The notes below the pieces were generated by a model. The model did no database searches, had not been told where the DNA came from, and worked only from the letters and a program-made list of their open reading frames with translations. The translations under genes were made by a program, and so were the position numbers. Positions 45,855-57,400 of a stretch of 64,000 nt of DNA are shown here, one piece after another. The stretch is from the NCBI RefSeq assembly GCF_023101765.2, contig NC_064225.1:7862001-7926000 (forward strand), given 5' to 3'. The stretch is from Spodoptera frugiperda. Taxonomy: Eukaryota; Arthropoda; Insecta; Lepidoptera; Noctuidae. The stretch's first letter is position 1; each line of letters begins with the position of its first letter.

Positions 45855-46681
45855 TGTAGTCTTCCTCTTTTTCTTTTCCGGTACTACTTCTTGAGCTTCA
45901 GCCACAGTTTTTCTCAAAGCCCACTCCCTGTCTCTATGGGCTTTTCTCGGCGTATATTTTGCTTGTCAGTCATAGAGTAAAATAGAGTCCAGTCTGTCTG
46001 TAAGGAGGCTAGTCGCGCTAACAATTTATATATAACAGATTTAAATTATAATATATTGTTTTATTAGATTTTCGTACTTCAAGACATGTCCAATCATGTG
46101 TTTTTCATTACGTCGACCATTTTACAAGTAATAATGTTGTTCAGTTTCATGGGCTAAACACACCCCTCCCTTGCCTCATATGGTAGGTACCTATCTACAC
46201 CTATTAAATTCATAACCACCACCAACCACCAACTGCATAAATAACTTTGTAATCCCATATATTTATATGGGATTACAAAGTTATTGATGCAGTTGGTATA
46301 TTTGGAAAACTGGACCGAAATTACAAAATATTTAAGTTTTCCCATGATTAAGACACTAAACTCTATATGTATTCCAAATATGAAGCTTCTAAGTCTGCTA
46401 GAAGTGCCTTGGACTTTTGATGATCGGTGAGTCAGTGAGTGACAAAATTTAGAAACTTTAACAAGTTGTCATTCTTAAACTACTGGTTCAAATTGACTGA
46501 AATTTTAAATATTCCGTGTTTATACAATGCCGGATTAGTTACTGAAGATTCAGGTTTCTTGCTTTATCCACAACCGAATTATAGGGGGTCGAAAAAGGCC
46601 CGAATTGCTTCGAGAAAAGGATGGTACGGCCGTGCCGCTTTTTTTTTGCTCGACTTGGCGGGGGCACTGCCGTGCCCCCAG

Positions 46682-47106
46682 ATGTATTGATTATTTAATA
46701 AGTAGTATCAAACGTGATGAATAGAATACATTTAAATATATTATTGTCTCTGTTACTGCGCACTATGAAACTTTTAAACCGATTCCTGGATTCAAAGCCA
46801 GAGTGTGACGTGTTTTCGAGTGAAAGATAATTATTTTTGTCGGAATGTTTGAAGTTTTGCAAAAGAGATGGATGAACGAATATTTAATATTTAGATTAAT
46901 TTTCACAATTCTGTATTTTTTAATTTTTGTAATGTATTGAATAGTGTCATTGATTTGTACCGTTCTATTCAAACAAACAAATAAATAAATAAATACGTAG
47001 ATGTGTTTTACTATAATAAAACTATTTGTTTCCCAAGATTCGTAGCTATTAAACTCAAAAAAATCTCATTGCATAATTTTGACCTGTACTTTAGCAAAAT
47101 TTTCAA
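46682..47106. other. no gene seen
   Basis: AT-rich flank of D2 without coding signal. Confidence 0.4.
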
Positions 47107-47375
47107 GTCATCCAATGACTTCTCTCGCCTTGGGTGTGGCGAGAAGGAGTATCAGACTCTTACTAACTGAAAACCACCCCGTTCCTACTCCTGCTGTAAG
47201 CCGGAGTCCCGGTAAGCGGATTGGGCATCAGCCCCACTGGGTCCTATCTGTGGTGGTCTGGCTCTTTGAGGCGTACGCGGAACGCGAGGTGCCGTATGCA
47301 CGGGTCTGAATCTGGTCAGACGACGAGCTACCCGTGCTCGCTGTCCGGAGACCCGTACTTCGTGATTCGGAGCTT
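47107..47375 (-). mobile_element. LINE 3' UTR fragment
   Basis: TCATCCAATGACTTCTCTCG, CTACTCCTGC, CTGTGGTGGTCTGGCTCTTT and GACGAGCTACCCGTGCTCGC align with 27680-27960. Truncated before the ORF. Confidence 0.72.
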
Positions 47376-47449
47376 TACAGCAACATTTATAGCATATGAG
47401 TAAGTCAGACACGGCTCGGAAAAACCCAGACAGACAACCTGGATTTTTC

Positions 47450-47690
47450 TTTATCTATCTACTTATATATCTTCTATACATCTATATCTATTCTATACAT
47501 GCATACAATAGGTGTATGGTGGTGAGTTGTGTAGTGTTCATTCTGTACATTGAAAATATTAAAAAAATAAATAGTAGGAGGTGTTACTAGACAGACACCG
47601 AACCCAAAAATGCGACCTGTCAGTAAATTTTTGTCTGTCTGTATGTTCACGCATCACGCAAAAAGTACTAGATTACGATGATACTTGCTT
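47450..47690 (+). repeat. diverged 5' part of a family-E-like Helitron
   Basis: CTGTACATTGAAAATATTAA, CACCGAACCCAAAAATGCGA and TTTTTGTCTGTCTGTATGTT parallel the E1 5' region (CTGTACATTGAAAATAAAAA, GTCGAACCCAAAAATGTAAT). No 3' end nearby. Confidence 0.55.
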
Positions 47691-47756
47691 ATACAAATAC
47701 ATTAACCCTTAGATCTTAGGCACATCACTGGTTACTTTTCATCCCAAAAAAGTACA

Positions 47757-47850
47757 TCCACTAAAACAAACTTAGTTGTGAGGCTCGATCCCTAGACACG
47801 CTTACTGTACCAAACGCAAATATAAGTTTGTCAAATGTTAGGTTAGGTTA
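47757..47850 (-). repeat. interspersed repeat L, copy 2
   Basis: Reverse complement of 41165-41260. It includes a short TTAGGTTAGGTTAG run that is too short to call telomeric. Confidence 0.62.
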
Positions 47851-48187
47851 GTAGTAGTAGTATGGCAGTGGACTTAACACTGTAACTAAAGGGTCGATGG
47901 TCGACATTAGCTTGCAACTGCTTACAATACACGCGTGGTGCGGGATCGCCTATGTACTTTGACATAATGTCGCAGGAGGATTGTAAAATCCGCGAGTTTT
48001 CATACTGGATGTCGTTTTGACGTTTTCAAGGGCGGGAAATGTGATGGTGTTGTCAAAATGTAAATCCAAGATGGCCGCTGTTCGAAATTTTAAACTTTTT
48101 GTCATGGCTGTCGTTTTCGTTCTATATTAAATGTACAGAATTAACTCTTCTACAGTTTATATGTATTGAAATGTATATATAGATTTG

Positions 48188-48345
48188 ACTGGCTCGTTGG
48201 TCGAGTGGTCGCAAGGACGACTGCCGGACAAGGGGTCTCGGGTTCGATTCCCGGGTCGGACAAAGTACTACTGGGCTTTTTTCGGATTTTCGTAAAATTC
48301 TCAATAGTGCCACAGAGTTTGAATTTTAAACAAAATAAATAATAT
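48188..48345 (+). repeat. tRNA-derived SINE S2, copy 2
   Basis: Head GGCTCGTTGGTCGAGTGGTC (box A) and CTCGGGTTCGATTCCCGGG (box B), then CTACTGGGCTTTTTTCGGAT and an A/T-rich tail. The head could fold tRNA-like, but the downstream body marks it as a SINE. Confidence 0.78.
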
Positions 48346-49038
48346 TTTTTTTTATAAATTTTATGTTTTCGTTGAAATATTTAGTTGTATTATGCTTCTA
48401 TGGACGAGTACTACTTGTAGTTTCATTTAAATCATATGAGTGATCTCCATACTGTATACTATGATAGGTTATAAGTTACCCGCCCACTGGTCATACAAGT
48501 TTTAAACAATATTATTCATTAAAACCCTATACACTTGTCATTGCTGTGTCTACGAGCAACAGATGTGCTTCGCGTTGGCTGCCACTCCGCCAGCTATAGA
48601 TACGAACTGCGCAGACGATTGCCACTGTGCTAACGTGGAGCCACAACTACAGCGGACTTGTGAAATGGTTGAACAGAAAAAATGCTAGCTTTTTCTATAA
48701 AACTGGATATTAGGATCAACGCCATTATTGAGCACTTGGAAACTTCAACGTTCAACGTAACATTTTAAGAATAGAATCTATGATTTGATGATTTTTTTTA
48801 TTTAAAACATTGCCCCACTTTACGATTTTCTCCTGTGTTGTGGGAATAAACGTTACATTCGACTACTAAAATACACAACATAATAAATTAATGATGCCTT
48901 TGTAAATCAAATATGAGCAGTATGAATTACTTACAAAAAATCTTTGAGTAATTCACAAGAATACACTACACGATTTTAATAACTTCTCATGTTTGTTATT
49001 TACACTATTCTGTCAAACAGATTTTGATCGATAATCTA
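48346..49038. other. no gene seen
   Basis: Non-coding; no repeat recognised. Confidence 0.4.
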
Positions 49039-49433
49039 TCTATATATTAATACGTGAAGCAAAAACTTTGTAACAGTTTTTACGAAAATTGCGCGGACGT
49101 TGGAGCATAAAATTTGGTACACTTATAGTTTATGTGTAGGAGAATTGCGGAACGTTAATATTTTTCAAAAATAATGCTTATAAAGTACATTAAATCAATA
49201 AATAAAACATTACACACACATGCATAGTATCTGATCGTATTTGACAAAACGTCAAAATCGATAGACATTGCGATGGTATTCTCACGTCTCATATGAAAAG
49301 AGGTTTCTAATTGAAGGAGGTTTGGTTATTCATGATGCGCCGGAATATATTAATTTGAATTTTACAAAACTAATAGCAATTCGTTAAATACAAATTATCC
49401 TTGAACGTATGTTAAGTGGTATTGTAAATTAAA

Positions 49434-49988
49434 TCCCATCAAAAACATCCTGTAAAAAACCCAAGTCTCGCAGCTCAGTCTTTCTACCGTCAAAAGTTGT
49501 GAGATCCATGTAATACCAAGTCGGTTAATCTATTTAGTGTCTACTTGAAGGACCTTCTGTCTTAAGTTATTACATAAGTTATTATCATGCCAATATTAAA
49601 AATATTTAACGTTTTAAACAAATAGATCGACTTGGACATCGCTTGATTTGATTATTAGTATGTATCACACTACACAGCACGACGGGCCAGCGACCAACAG
49701 GAACGAGAGTTTCAATCGCGTGAGGCGCGAGAGACTAAAGAATCTAATATAATATTGTAATATTCATTTTGTTTTCATGCGATGTCCAAGTCGATCTATT
49801 TGTTTAAAACGTTAAATATTTTTAATATTGGCATGATAATAACTTATGTAATAACTTAAGACAGAAGGTCCTTCAAGTAGACACTAAATAGATTAACTGA
49901 CTTGGTATTACATGGATCTCACAACTTTTGACGGTAGAAAGACTGAGCTGCGAGACTTGGGTTTTTTACAGGATGTTTTTGATGGGAT
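49434..49988. repeat. long terminal palindrome of D3, ~210-bp arms
   Basis: Same as 5560-6115 and 42542-43097, one base shorter. A single new arm change was noticed (GATTAACTGAC for GATTAACCGAC). Confidence 0.9.
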
Positions 49989-50054
49989 CTCACTTCTTTT
50001 TGTAGAGCCTTTCTTTTTGATACCATCTACTTCTAACGAATTTTGTTAAAGGTC

Positions 50055-50435
50055 TTATGATATTTTCTTATTTTTATATGTAGTCTTCCTCTTTTTCTTT
50101 TCCGGTACTACTTCTTGAGCTTCAGCCACAGTTTTTCTCAAAGCCCACTCCCTGTCTCTATGGGCTTTTCTCGGAGGCTTTGATGTCTCAATTTTTGACA
50201 AGTCTGGACGGTAAATACTTCTTAATCTGTTGTATTCACAAATTGATGATTCCTGCGCTTTAATACTTCCAAAGTCGACATTAATGAGATGTAAACCGCC
50301 CAGACTTGTAACTCTCGAAAGTGCCACGTAAGCTTGACCGGATGTGAACACTGCAGAACCTATATCCATCAGCGCATTACTTAGGCTTAGGCCCTGACTT
50401 TTATGTATAGTTATAGCATAGGCTCCTTGCCTCAT
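50055..50435 (-). pseudogene. C-terminal part of a Helitron Pif1-type helicase
   Basis: 126 residues open from ATG 50435, beginning RQGAYAITIHKSQGLSLSNA (SF1 helicase motif V region) and including SGQAYVALSRVTSLGGLHL (motif VI; Arg of the arginine finger in SRV). It ends in a Lys-rich tail, VPEKKKRKTTYKNKK. Both motifs are diagnostic of Pif1/RRM3-like helicases, which form the C-terminal domain of Helitron Rep-helicase proteins (usually over 1,000 residues). Walker A/B motifs and the HUH Rep domain are missing, so this copy cannot be functional. The frame ends 67 bp from the terminal palindrome, so in coding sense the palindrome is at the element's 3' end. Confidence 0.85.
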
Positions 50436-50489
50436 ATGGTAGGTACCTATCTACACCTATTAAATTTATAACCACCACCAACCAGTTCT

Positions 50490-50571
50490 CCAAATACACT
50501 GCATCAATAACTTTGTAATCCCATATAAATATATGGGATTACAAAGTTATTTATGCAGTTGGTGTATTTGG
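50490..50571. repeat. internal palindrome of D3, core inverted relative to D1/D2
   Basis: CCAAATACACTGCATCAATAAC... / ...GTTATTTATGCAGTTGGTGTATTTGG. The left arm has ATCAAT and the right arm ATTTAT, the reverse of D1 and D2 (ATAAAT left, ATTGAT right). The arm is also extended outward to CCAAATACA. Confidence 0.8.
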
Positions 50572-51283
50572 AAAACTGGACCGAAATTACAAAATATTTA
50601 AGTTTTCCCATGATTAAGACACTAAACTCTATATGTATTCCAAATATGAAGCTTCTAAGTCTGCTAGAAGTGCCTTGGACTTTTGATGATCGGTGAGTCA
50701 GTGAGTGACAAAATTTAGAAACTTTAACAAGTTGTCATTCTTAAACTACTGGTTCAAATTGACTGAAATTTTAAATATTCCGTGTTTATACAATGCCGGA
50801 TTAGTTACTGAAGATTCAGGTTTCTTGCTTTATCCACAACCGAATTATAGGGGGTCGAAAAAGGCCCGAATTGCTTCGAGAAAAGGATGGTACGGCCGTG
50901 CCGCTTTTTTTTTGCTCGACTTGGCGGGGGCACTGCCGTGCCCCCAGATCGTATATGGTCGAATTTCGACCACTAGGCGACCACTAGTATAAATAAAATG
51001 TATCGTCAATATGTATGTACGCGCATAACTTCTGAACGTATTCTTCCTTATTGGCAGGAGAAGGTTTGTATAAAAAAAAATTACAGGTTTTTATACTAAA
51101 ATTCCTGCGGACCGAGTTTTAAGCGACAAAATGTTACAACGCGTACGAAGTCGCAAGTGAAGCTAGTGAAGAATAAAAGCAACTATGTTTACCAGTCTGT
51201 ATAAGGAATGTGATCGCATCCCGAGCATTGAGTTACATTATCTCCTATGTCTATACGTTAGGTGCCCGTAGTTATATTATTTG

Positions 51284-51518
51284 TGTGGCGACACCTGACA
51301 AGTGACAGATGACAGAAGTCGCACATAGACTATCGACGAGCAAATCAATGGATGACGTCATAAATAACCTGCATCGCACGTGTGAAGTTTATATGCAAAT
51401 AAACATGGATAGAGAATCCCAACGATCAACAGTTTGGCAGTCAGCCCGCCAGGCATGATCACCTCTCCTGGTCGGAGGATCCTCCTTTTCTTACGAACTT
51501 TACTCTCTGTTCCCTAAA
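51284..51518 (-). repeat. interspersed repeat K, copy 2
   Basis: CAGGCATGATCACCTCTCC, GGATGACGTCATAAATAACC and AGAAGTCGCACATAGAC are the reverse of 31023-31243, with indels. Confidence 0.72.
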
Positions 51519-51930
51519 TTTGTGTGTAGTAGGTAATTTTAATAACTGAATGTATCCTCTTCCCCTCACACGCGTACCGAATGGCTCCACAATGCGTACG
51601 GATCGACAGTGAACTTGCGTTCCTATTTATAGGCCTCCCAACTGCGCCTGAAATAAATATATTACGACGTCGATACTGATCGGCTGTGGAACTAAACGCT
51701 CCGATACAATGCTTGAACACAATGTTGCAATGTTAATTCATAAACTTTAGCTCTACTAGGAACTTGTACTCGATGCAGAAAGAACATTTCTTTGCGCCAA
51801 TAAAATTATACTACGGTTCAGTCATTGATATATTTATTTTATGGTAGTCAAGTCAAAGTCAAATCATTTATTCCAATTAAACCTATACTTAGGTACTTTT
51901 GAAACGTCAACAAAGAAAGAAATAAACAAT

Positions 51931-52524
51931 CCCACAAAAACATTTCATGTTAAATGTTGCCAAGACGAGACCATATAGCTCGCACTGTCAAAAAGTAATC
52001 AGATCCCGTGTAGAGCCAAGTTTCTAACCCTACATGCCCAGACCTAAATCGATAAGCCCTAATTTCACACTCAAGTTACGGGGAAATTCTACAGCCATAG
52101 CTCGTACTGCGTAGTTCGTAGCGCGTAGCAGAGTTTTTACGCTATAATCTCGTAGGCGTGCAAACCTTGGACGTAACTGGCGAGTTGGCCGCACGGAAAG
52201 AGTTTAGAAGATTGAATAGATTTTTAAGCTCAAGCCCATATGACGAATAGCAAAAAGTCCGTGCGGCCGACTCGCCAGTTACGTCCAAGGTTTGCACGCC
52301 TACGAGATTATAGCGTAAAAACTCTGCTACGCGCTACGAACTACGCAGTACGAGCTATGGCTGTAGAATTTCCCCGTAACTTGAGTGTGAAATTAGGGCT
52401 TATCGATTTAGGTCTGGGCATGTAGGGTTAGAAACTTGGCTCTACACGGGATCTGATTACTTTTTGACAGTGCGAGCTATATGGTCTCGTCTTGGCAACA
52501 TTTAACATGAAATGTTTTTGTGGG
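51931..52524. repeat. long terminal palindrome of C2, 267-bp arms
   Basis: 594 bp, the same length as in C1. The arms differ at one noticed base (GTTGG/GTCGG beside the 60-nt loop). Confidence 0.9.
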
Positions 52525-53835
52525 ATTTCATTTCTTTTTGTAGGTTGCTTATGATCGTAATTTTCTACCTACTATACAATATTCAAACCGTACGTAATCC
52601 TAAACTACTTAAGTTAAACCTATTAACAATGAAAATTAAACAATGACCTACGTATCAAATTATTCTCACTAAGTCGTACCTACATAAACAACTATAAACA
52701 TATTATACCTACTAACCTATACTACTTAATTGCAAATACCTACTTATTCAATCTTTGAATTTCTTAATTAAATTTGTGAGAAAATTGCAAACGTAATGCT
52801 AATACTTTTTATCAATGAAAATTAAAACACTAGTACCTAACTAAACCTTCACCTACTAAACTACTAAATTTATAAGAAAATTGCAAACGTAATCCTAATA
52901 CTTTTTATCAATGAAAATTAAAACACTAGTATCTAAACCTTTACCTACTAAACTACTAACAATTAAATATTAGGCAAATGGTTTTTTTCTCCGCGATAGC
53001 AAACTTTTAAATCACCGAAATATTCCGAAAATTTTTCATTCAACGAGACAACCGTCAACGAAGTCTGCCCTCGCGCGTCTGCCCGCGTTCGGGTGCCGCG
53101 CTCGCTGACGGGCCGATTATTTTTAGCTACTGCGCGGGGACGAGGGGGCAGGCGGCGGGCGTTGGCGCATACTATACTTACGATGCTTATGTTCAAAAGT
53201 ATAGGTTGATTAATAAACACTTACCGAAGTGAAGTGTAGTAATATTAAAGTACTTATGGGTAGGATAATGTTTTGATTTGATGAAAAGTTTGTGTTCTAT
53301 GTACTTGTGTATAATTTTCAGATCTCAAGCAGGAAATAGGGAATTAAGTTTCCCTATTTCAGATTTTTACCCTTCCGCGGCCGCATTCAGACCTCTAGCG
53401 TCAAAAGTTGCGGAAGTCTCGAACAAACTTTCACCCCCTAGTTTAAGGGGTTGGGGGTAAAAGTTCCAAGTTTTAGGATTTTTTTGTTGTTTGGGTACTA
53501 ATACTAGCTTACATACCAAATTTCAGTTTTCTGGGACTTCAGGAAGTACCTTAAGAATTTTGTTGATCATCAGTGAGTGAGTGAGTGAGTGACGAAATCG
53601 GGGTATTTTAGATATCAATAAAATCTAAAGTATAAGAGCTATGCAATTGAAACTTTAGAGGTTTATTAAGTCTACCACTGACATTATATCCTGAAAATTT
53701 TGTTTATCTGGTATAACCCAAACTCAAGTTATGAAGGTTCAAAAATACGACGAAGCGCTTCGAGAAAAGGTAGGTAGTGCCCTTGCGCTTGCGCTTCGCT
53801 TGGCTCGTCTTGGCGGGGCACTACCGTGCCCCCAG
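51931..53835 (-). mobile_element. Helitron-like element, family C, copy 2 (palindrome-ended)
   Basis: The full 1905-bp version of C1 in the opposite orientation. Terminal palindrome 51931-52524; ~230 bp (about 52540-52770) absent from C1; a two-unit tandem repeat (about 52770-52965, unit contains GAAAATTGCAAACGTAAT); a GC-rich block (52990-53170, containing an 85-codon minus frame identical in C1); GTGAGTGAGTGAGTGAGTGA at 53574; and terminal hairpin GGGGCACTACCGTGCCCC. Flanked by AT on both sides. No helicase remnant. Confidence 0.83.
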
Positions 53836-54246
53836 ATAGTCTGTCAGTCTGTCCGTCAGTGAAGCTAGGTGCTCGTTCCAAAGTGTAGCTTCGAATTCGA
53901 AAAAGAAAGAGAAAGAAACTCCAATGGTTACTCTTTTAAAAAATAATCCCACATTGTGGGAGCCTTATGTTCAGTAGTGGAAGTCTTATGGCTGATAATT
54001 ATGACGATGGAGCTCCCACAAAACTTCGATTGCATTACATTTTCATTGGTTTAAGGAACATTTAGTTGTGAATGCTTGAAAGTATGTATCATCCGTATAA
54101 TTTTATTTTGAACTGATTCTTACATGTTATGAAATTCCGAAAAAACATACAATGTGATTTTGATCTACATACGTTATTGTTTAGGTTTAATCTGTACAAC
54201 AGAAATTGTTTATTAATGAGTCGTATTCTACTATGTAGATTTTTTT

Positions 54247-54470
54247 ATGGAATAGGTGGCAAACGGGCAGCCTGATCACCCGATGATAAGCAATCAGCGC
54301 CGCCCATGGACATACGCAACACCAGACGAGTCACTGCTGTGGTGCTTCTAAAAAGGAATATGTTTTTTTGAAGGTTCCGAGGTCGTATCAATAACAAGCC
54401 AATGATACTGTTTTTGATATCACATCGGTCGGGCCGACCCATTTGTATTAAACCATTTCTCTCAATTGGA
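54247..54470 (+). repeat. SINE-like interspersed repeat S3, copy 3 (diverged)
   Basis: CCTGATCACCCGATGATAAG and CAATCAGCGCCGCCCATGGA match the S3 start. The later part (GTCGGGCCGACCCATTTGT) matches the S3 end; the middle is diverged. Confidence 0.62.
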
Positions 54471-57400
54471 CTTCTGATTCTTGTAGCTAATCCTACAGCT
54501 GTTACTTATGACAACCAAAATCGGTGACTTGAAATGCTAACGGGACCATAGATACCAACAAAATTGATAAAAAGTAAGTTTCGTTTTATTCTTTCAAGAC
54601 CTTTCCATGGGCCAGCTTTGCAAAGAAACTACACACATATTATAGGAAGTGACTCAAATCGATCTCCAACCATTTACGGCTATCGTGCATACACGTCAAA
54701 TGTATTCGGTGATTCACTCCCTCGCTCCGTACCGTAGGTAGCACTCTGTTCAGCTTTGCCAATAGAGAGTGTAAATAAATGAGTTGGTGTCAAAACACAT
54801 TTTTGTTCTGTTTACAATATTTGTAGTATGGTGTTTCATTGAGAACTCTACGATTGTACTGCATGTCTTGTCTCCCTCACTCCCTTGTTACTGTCTAGAC
54901 TGTATGCTTCTTCGGGTCAGATAAAGCATTGTTTCTTGCCAGATTAAGATCTCACGACTTAGTTACTGTTTACCTCTTCTAAAGTCCTAATAGCGATTGT
55001 ATTATAATAATATGCGGTGAGAGATTTTTGAAAAAAACTAAATTACTGTCACAATTATAAAAATTCTTAAGGAGTTAATGGAATGGTAATACTTAAGGAC
55101 AGATTTAGTTCAAATAGATTTGAAACTAGACTCCTATTTCCTAAATACCAAATCGCACCAACCAACACCTAATATGCCAAGGAGGTGCAGTACAAAGAGT
55201 ATATCAGCTGTGCACACTACAGGTATAATTAGATCACGGCTATGATGTATGTGCGCTGGTAAACAGTTCACCTGTCGTGTGAAGAATGTCACTATGTAAA
55301 AATTTCACGAAGAATGTTAATGATGAAACTAGACAGATTTTTGGGTCATTTTTTTCTTAGGCAAGTGTAGATTAGTATAGGTTCTGTAATATTAATGAAA
55401 TTAACTTATTTATGGGGACTGAACAACGATGTTTCCAATATAATTGATAATTACTTAAAATAAAAATCCTAATTGTACCCAATAATTAAACTAAACATTT
55501 GCAAACGCAACATAGTTGAACGACACAGCGATAGAGCGAACATACTCTAAATCGTGACCATCTAAAAATAACCCACTAAAATATTGTTAAACACAGTAAA
55601 AGTACGACAACTGTAAAAACCTCGCCCCTACGGTTAAACTTAAAGTTGTGAACAACAGTTTCGCTGTCACACATTACCATAACAAGTACTTGGAATGTAC
55701 AAAGTTATTTTGAACGTCGCCGGGCGCCGCTCCGAAATCGGTTTGCGTTCCATTTCAAACGGCCTGAGATAGAGAGCAGATTCTAACAGCCGACCATCGC
55801 CGTAATGATTATACGGCGCACACCTGTTACCACAAATAGACGCGGCCAATGCACCCGATGCACTTGCATCATACCCCTAACCCTATACAACTCAATACTG
55901 TTCTATCCATTTGCACATCATCCATTGCTGGCTCTATATAGCATCTCAAAAAAGTCCGTAGTAAAGAATCGTCAATGATCATCAAATAACGTGATGGAAC
56001 CGTGCATTCGAAAGCGATTAATGACCGGCCAGTAGCGGTATTGGTATGCAATTGAGCAAATCAATGAATGGCGATAGTGACAGTTCTCTACCGTGATCCA
56101 AATATAATCCGTTTGTTGTCGTTGTACAGTTAAACTTGACTAATGAACTTCGAGGTACAATGACAATTGTGAGCGCGGAGGTTCTCGATACAATACTTCG
56201 ATGCGAAGTATTTTAGGCATCGAATAATTCATACTACGTTAGAAGTTTTGTACTAGGGGCAATTTTACCGATGTTAAGTAGTAATAGTACCAACCAAATA
56301 ATGTCTTTGATACTCTTCTACTTACTGCGTCAGCTGTAAAATTAAATGAAACCACTGTTACCTATTACGGCTTTGTCGTAGTCCCGCTGACTACGGCGTA
56401 GCACCTCTACAGCCTACTACGACGTAGTCGAGCTACAGCCTACTACGAAGTACTGCCTGTTACGAATGTATCTGCAATGAATGAGATGGGATTTTTTAAT
56501 ATCCATTGCTTTTTAGGAGTGACCTTCATAAAAACAAAAGGACTAAGAAAATCCAGATTATTCGTCTCGAAGGACTAAAATATATTTTTGGTCCTTTGAT
56601 GCCCATTACTTAGACTTAATAGTTTTGATATCTGTAAAAATAAGTACCTATTAGAACTTTGATTTCGTGAGTCTTTTCAACGAGATGATATTTAAATCAA
56701 TCTAACACAATTTGTCGTCAAACCAAAAAACTTGTACATAAACAACAAACTTATATATCATCTCGTAAAGTCCCCTACTCATTATGTATGCGTCCCACTC
56801 ACACCTGTGACATGAATCGAGCGACCAAAGTATTCAATCGAGTGATCAATTAGTCAAACATAGTTTCATTAAATCAATTACACAGTACCCAAATACCGGT
56901 TGACAATACACGAGGTAAAGGTATTTCGTGACATTTCGCGTGGGTCGCGTTTGTTACAAATAGTTTATTGGTACATTTTAATACAGATTTATTTAATTAG
57001 ATTGTTGTTTCTTTAGGATTTGTAGGGACTGCGGTTTATTTACTTTAATCATAGGCTTTTTGTTTCAAATAAATGCTTATTGTTTTTGTTAGACTCGCGT
57101 GCGCCACGAGTCTAACAAACAATTTGGTAAATTTTCAAGATCAATACTGGTTTCTTTTTCTTTCTGTCTATCGTACATGATCAGCTGAGAGGGTTTAATA
57201 CTTAGATAAAGCAAAGCACGAGGATGTTAATATCATAATGTTTCAATAATTTCATTATTATAATGTGCACTAGAGAACAATATGGACTATTAAAGAAATC
57301 TCGGCTCACTTTGTTACAGATATCTCGGCTTACTTGTTAATGAAATAACAATAATGTGTAGGACTTAAGAAATAATATCGTAAGCTTAAAAATTAGATAT

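Larger units (their letters stand above)
42544..46681 (-). mobile_element. Helitron-like element, family D, copy 2, split by Helitron E2
   Basis: It has the same palindrome end (42542-43097) and GC-hairpin end (...GGGGGCACTGCCGTGCCCCC then AG at 46681) as D1 and D3, flanked by AT on both sides. Without E2 (43188-45854) it is about 1.47 kb. It keeps only the last ~40 codons of the helicase frame and shares D1's filler (CATTACGTCGACCATTTTAC). It also holds 155 bp of unrelated sequence at 45951-46105. It starts about 220 bp downstream of the receptor ORF. Confidence 0.82.
49436..50947 (-). mobile_element. Helitron-like element, family D, copy 3, with helicase remnant
   Basis: The palindrome end (CCCATC, 49436) and GC-hairpin end (...CCCCCAG, 50947) are flanked by AT on both sides. 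H1 and H2 show the empty site aattaaatcgtatatgg. 1512 bp. It is the only D copy here keeping a sizeable helicase frame. The subterminal GTGAGTCAGTGAGTGA and the 3' 250 bp are nearly identical to D1 and D2. Confidence 0.85.
49039..50987 (+). mobile_element. Helitron, family H, copy 3 (interrupted by element D3)
   Basis: 5' TCTATATATTAATACGTGAA preceded by A; 3' hairpin GGTCGAATTTCGACC, then ACTAGGCGACCACTAG and T. Compared with H2 it has a different segment after CTCATATGAAAAG. D3 lies 40 bp from the 3' end. Confidence 0.87.
51840..53945 (+). repeat. interspersed repeat M, copy 2, split by element C2
   Basis: The left piece (51840-51930: AAGTCAAAGTCAAATCATTT, TAGGTACTTTTGAAACGTCA) and right piece (53836-53945: AGTCTGTCAGTCTGTCCGTC, GTGAAGCTAGGTGCTCG) are contiguous, reversed, at 11165-11325. 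Coordinates include the intervening C2. Confidence 0.62.

Noticed and set aside
47826..47842. TTAGG telomere-like repeats
   Set aside because: Fewer than three units, within an ordinary interspersed repeat (L).
48188..48262. candidate tRNA gene (boxes A and B present)
   Set aside because: It is followed by a SINE body shared with 39589-39875, and the acceptor ends do not form a convincing stem.
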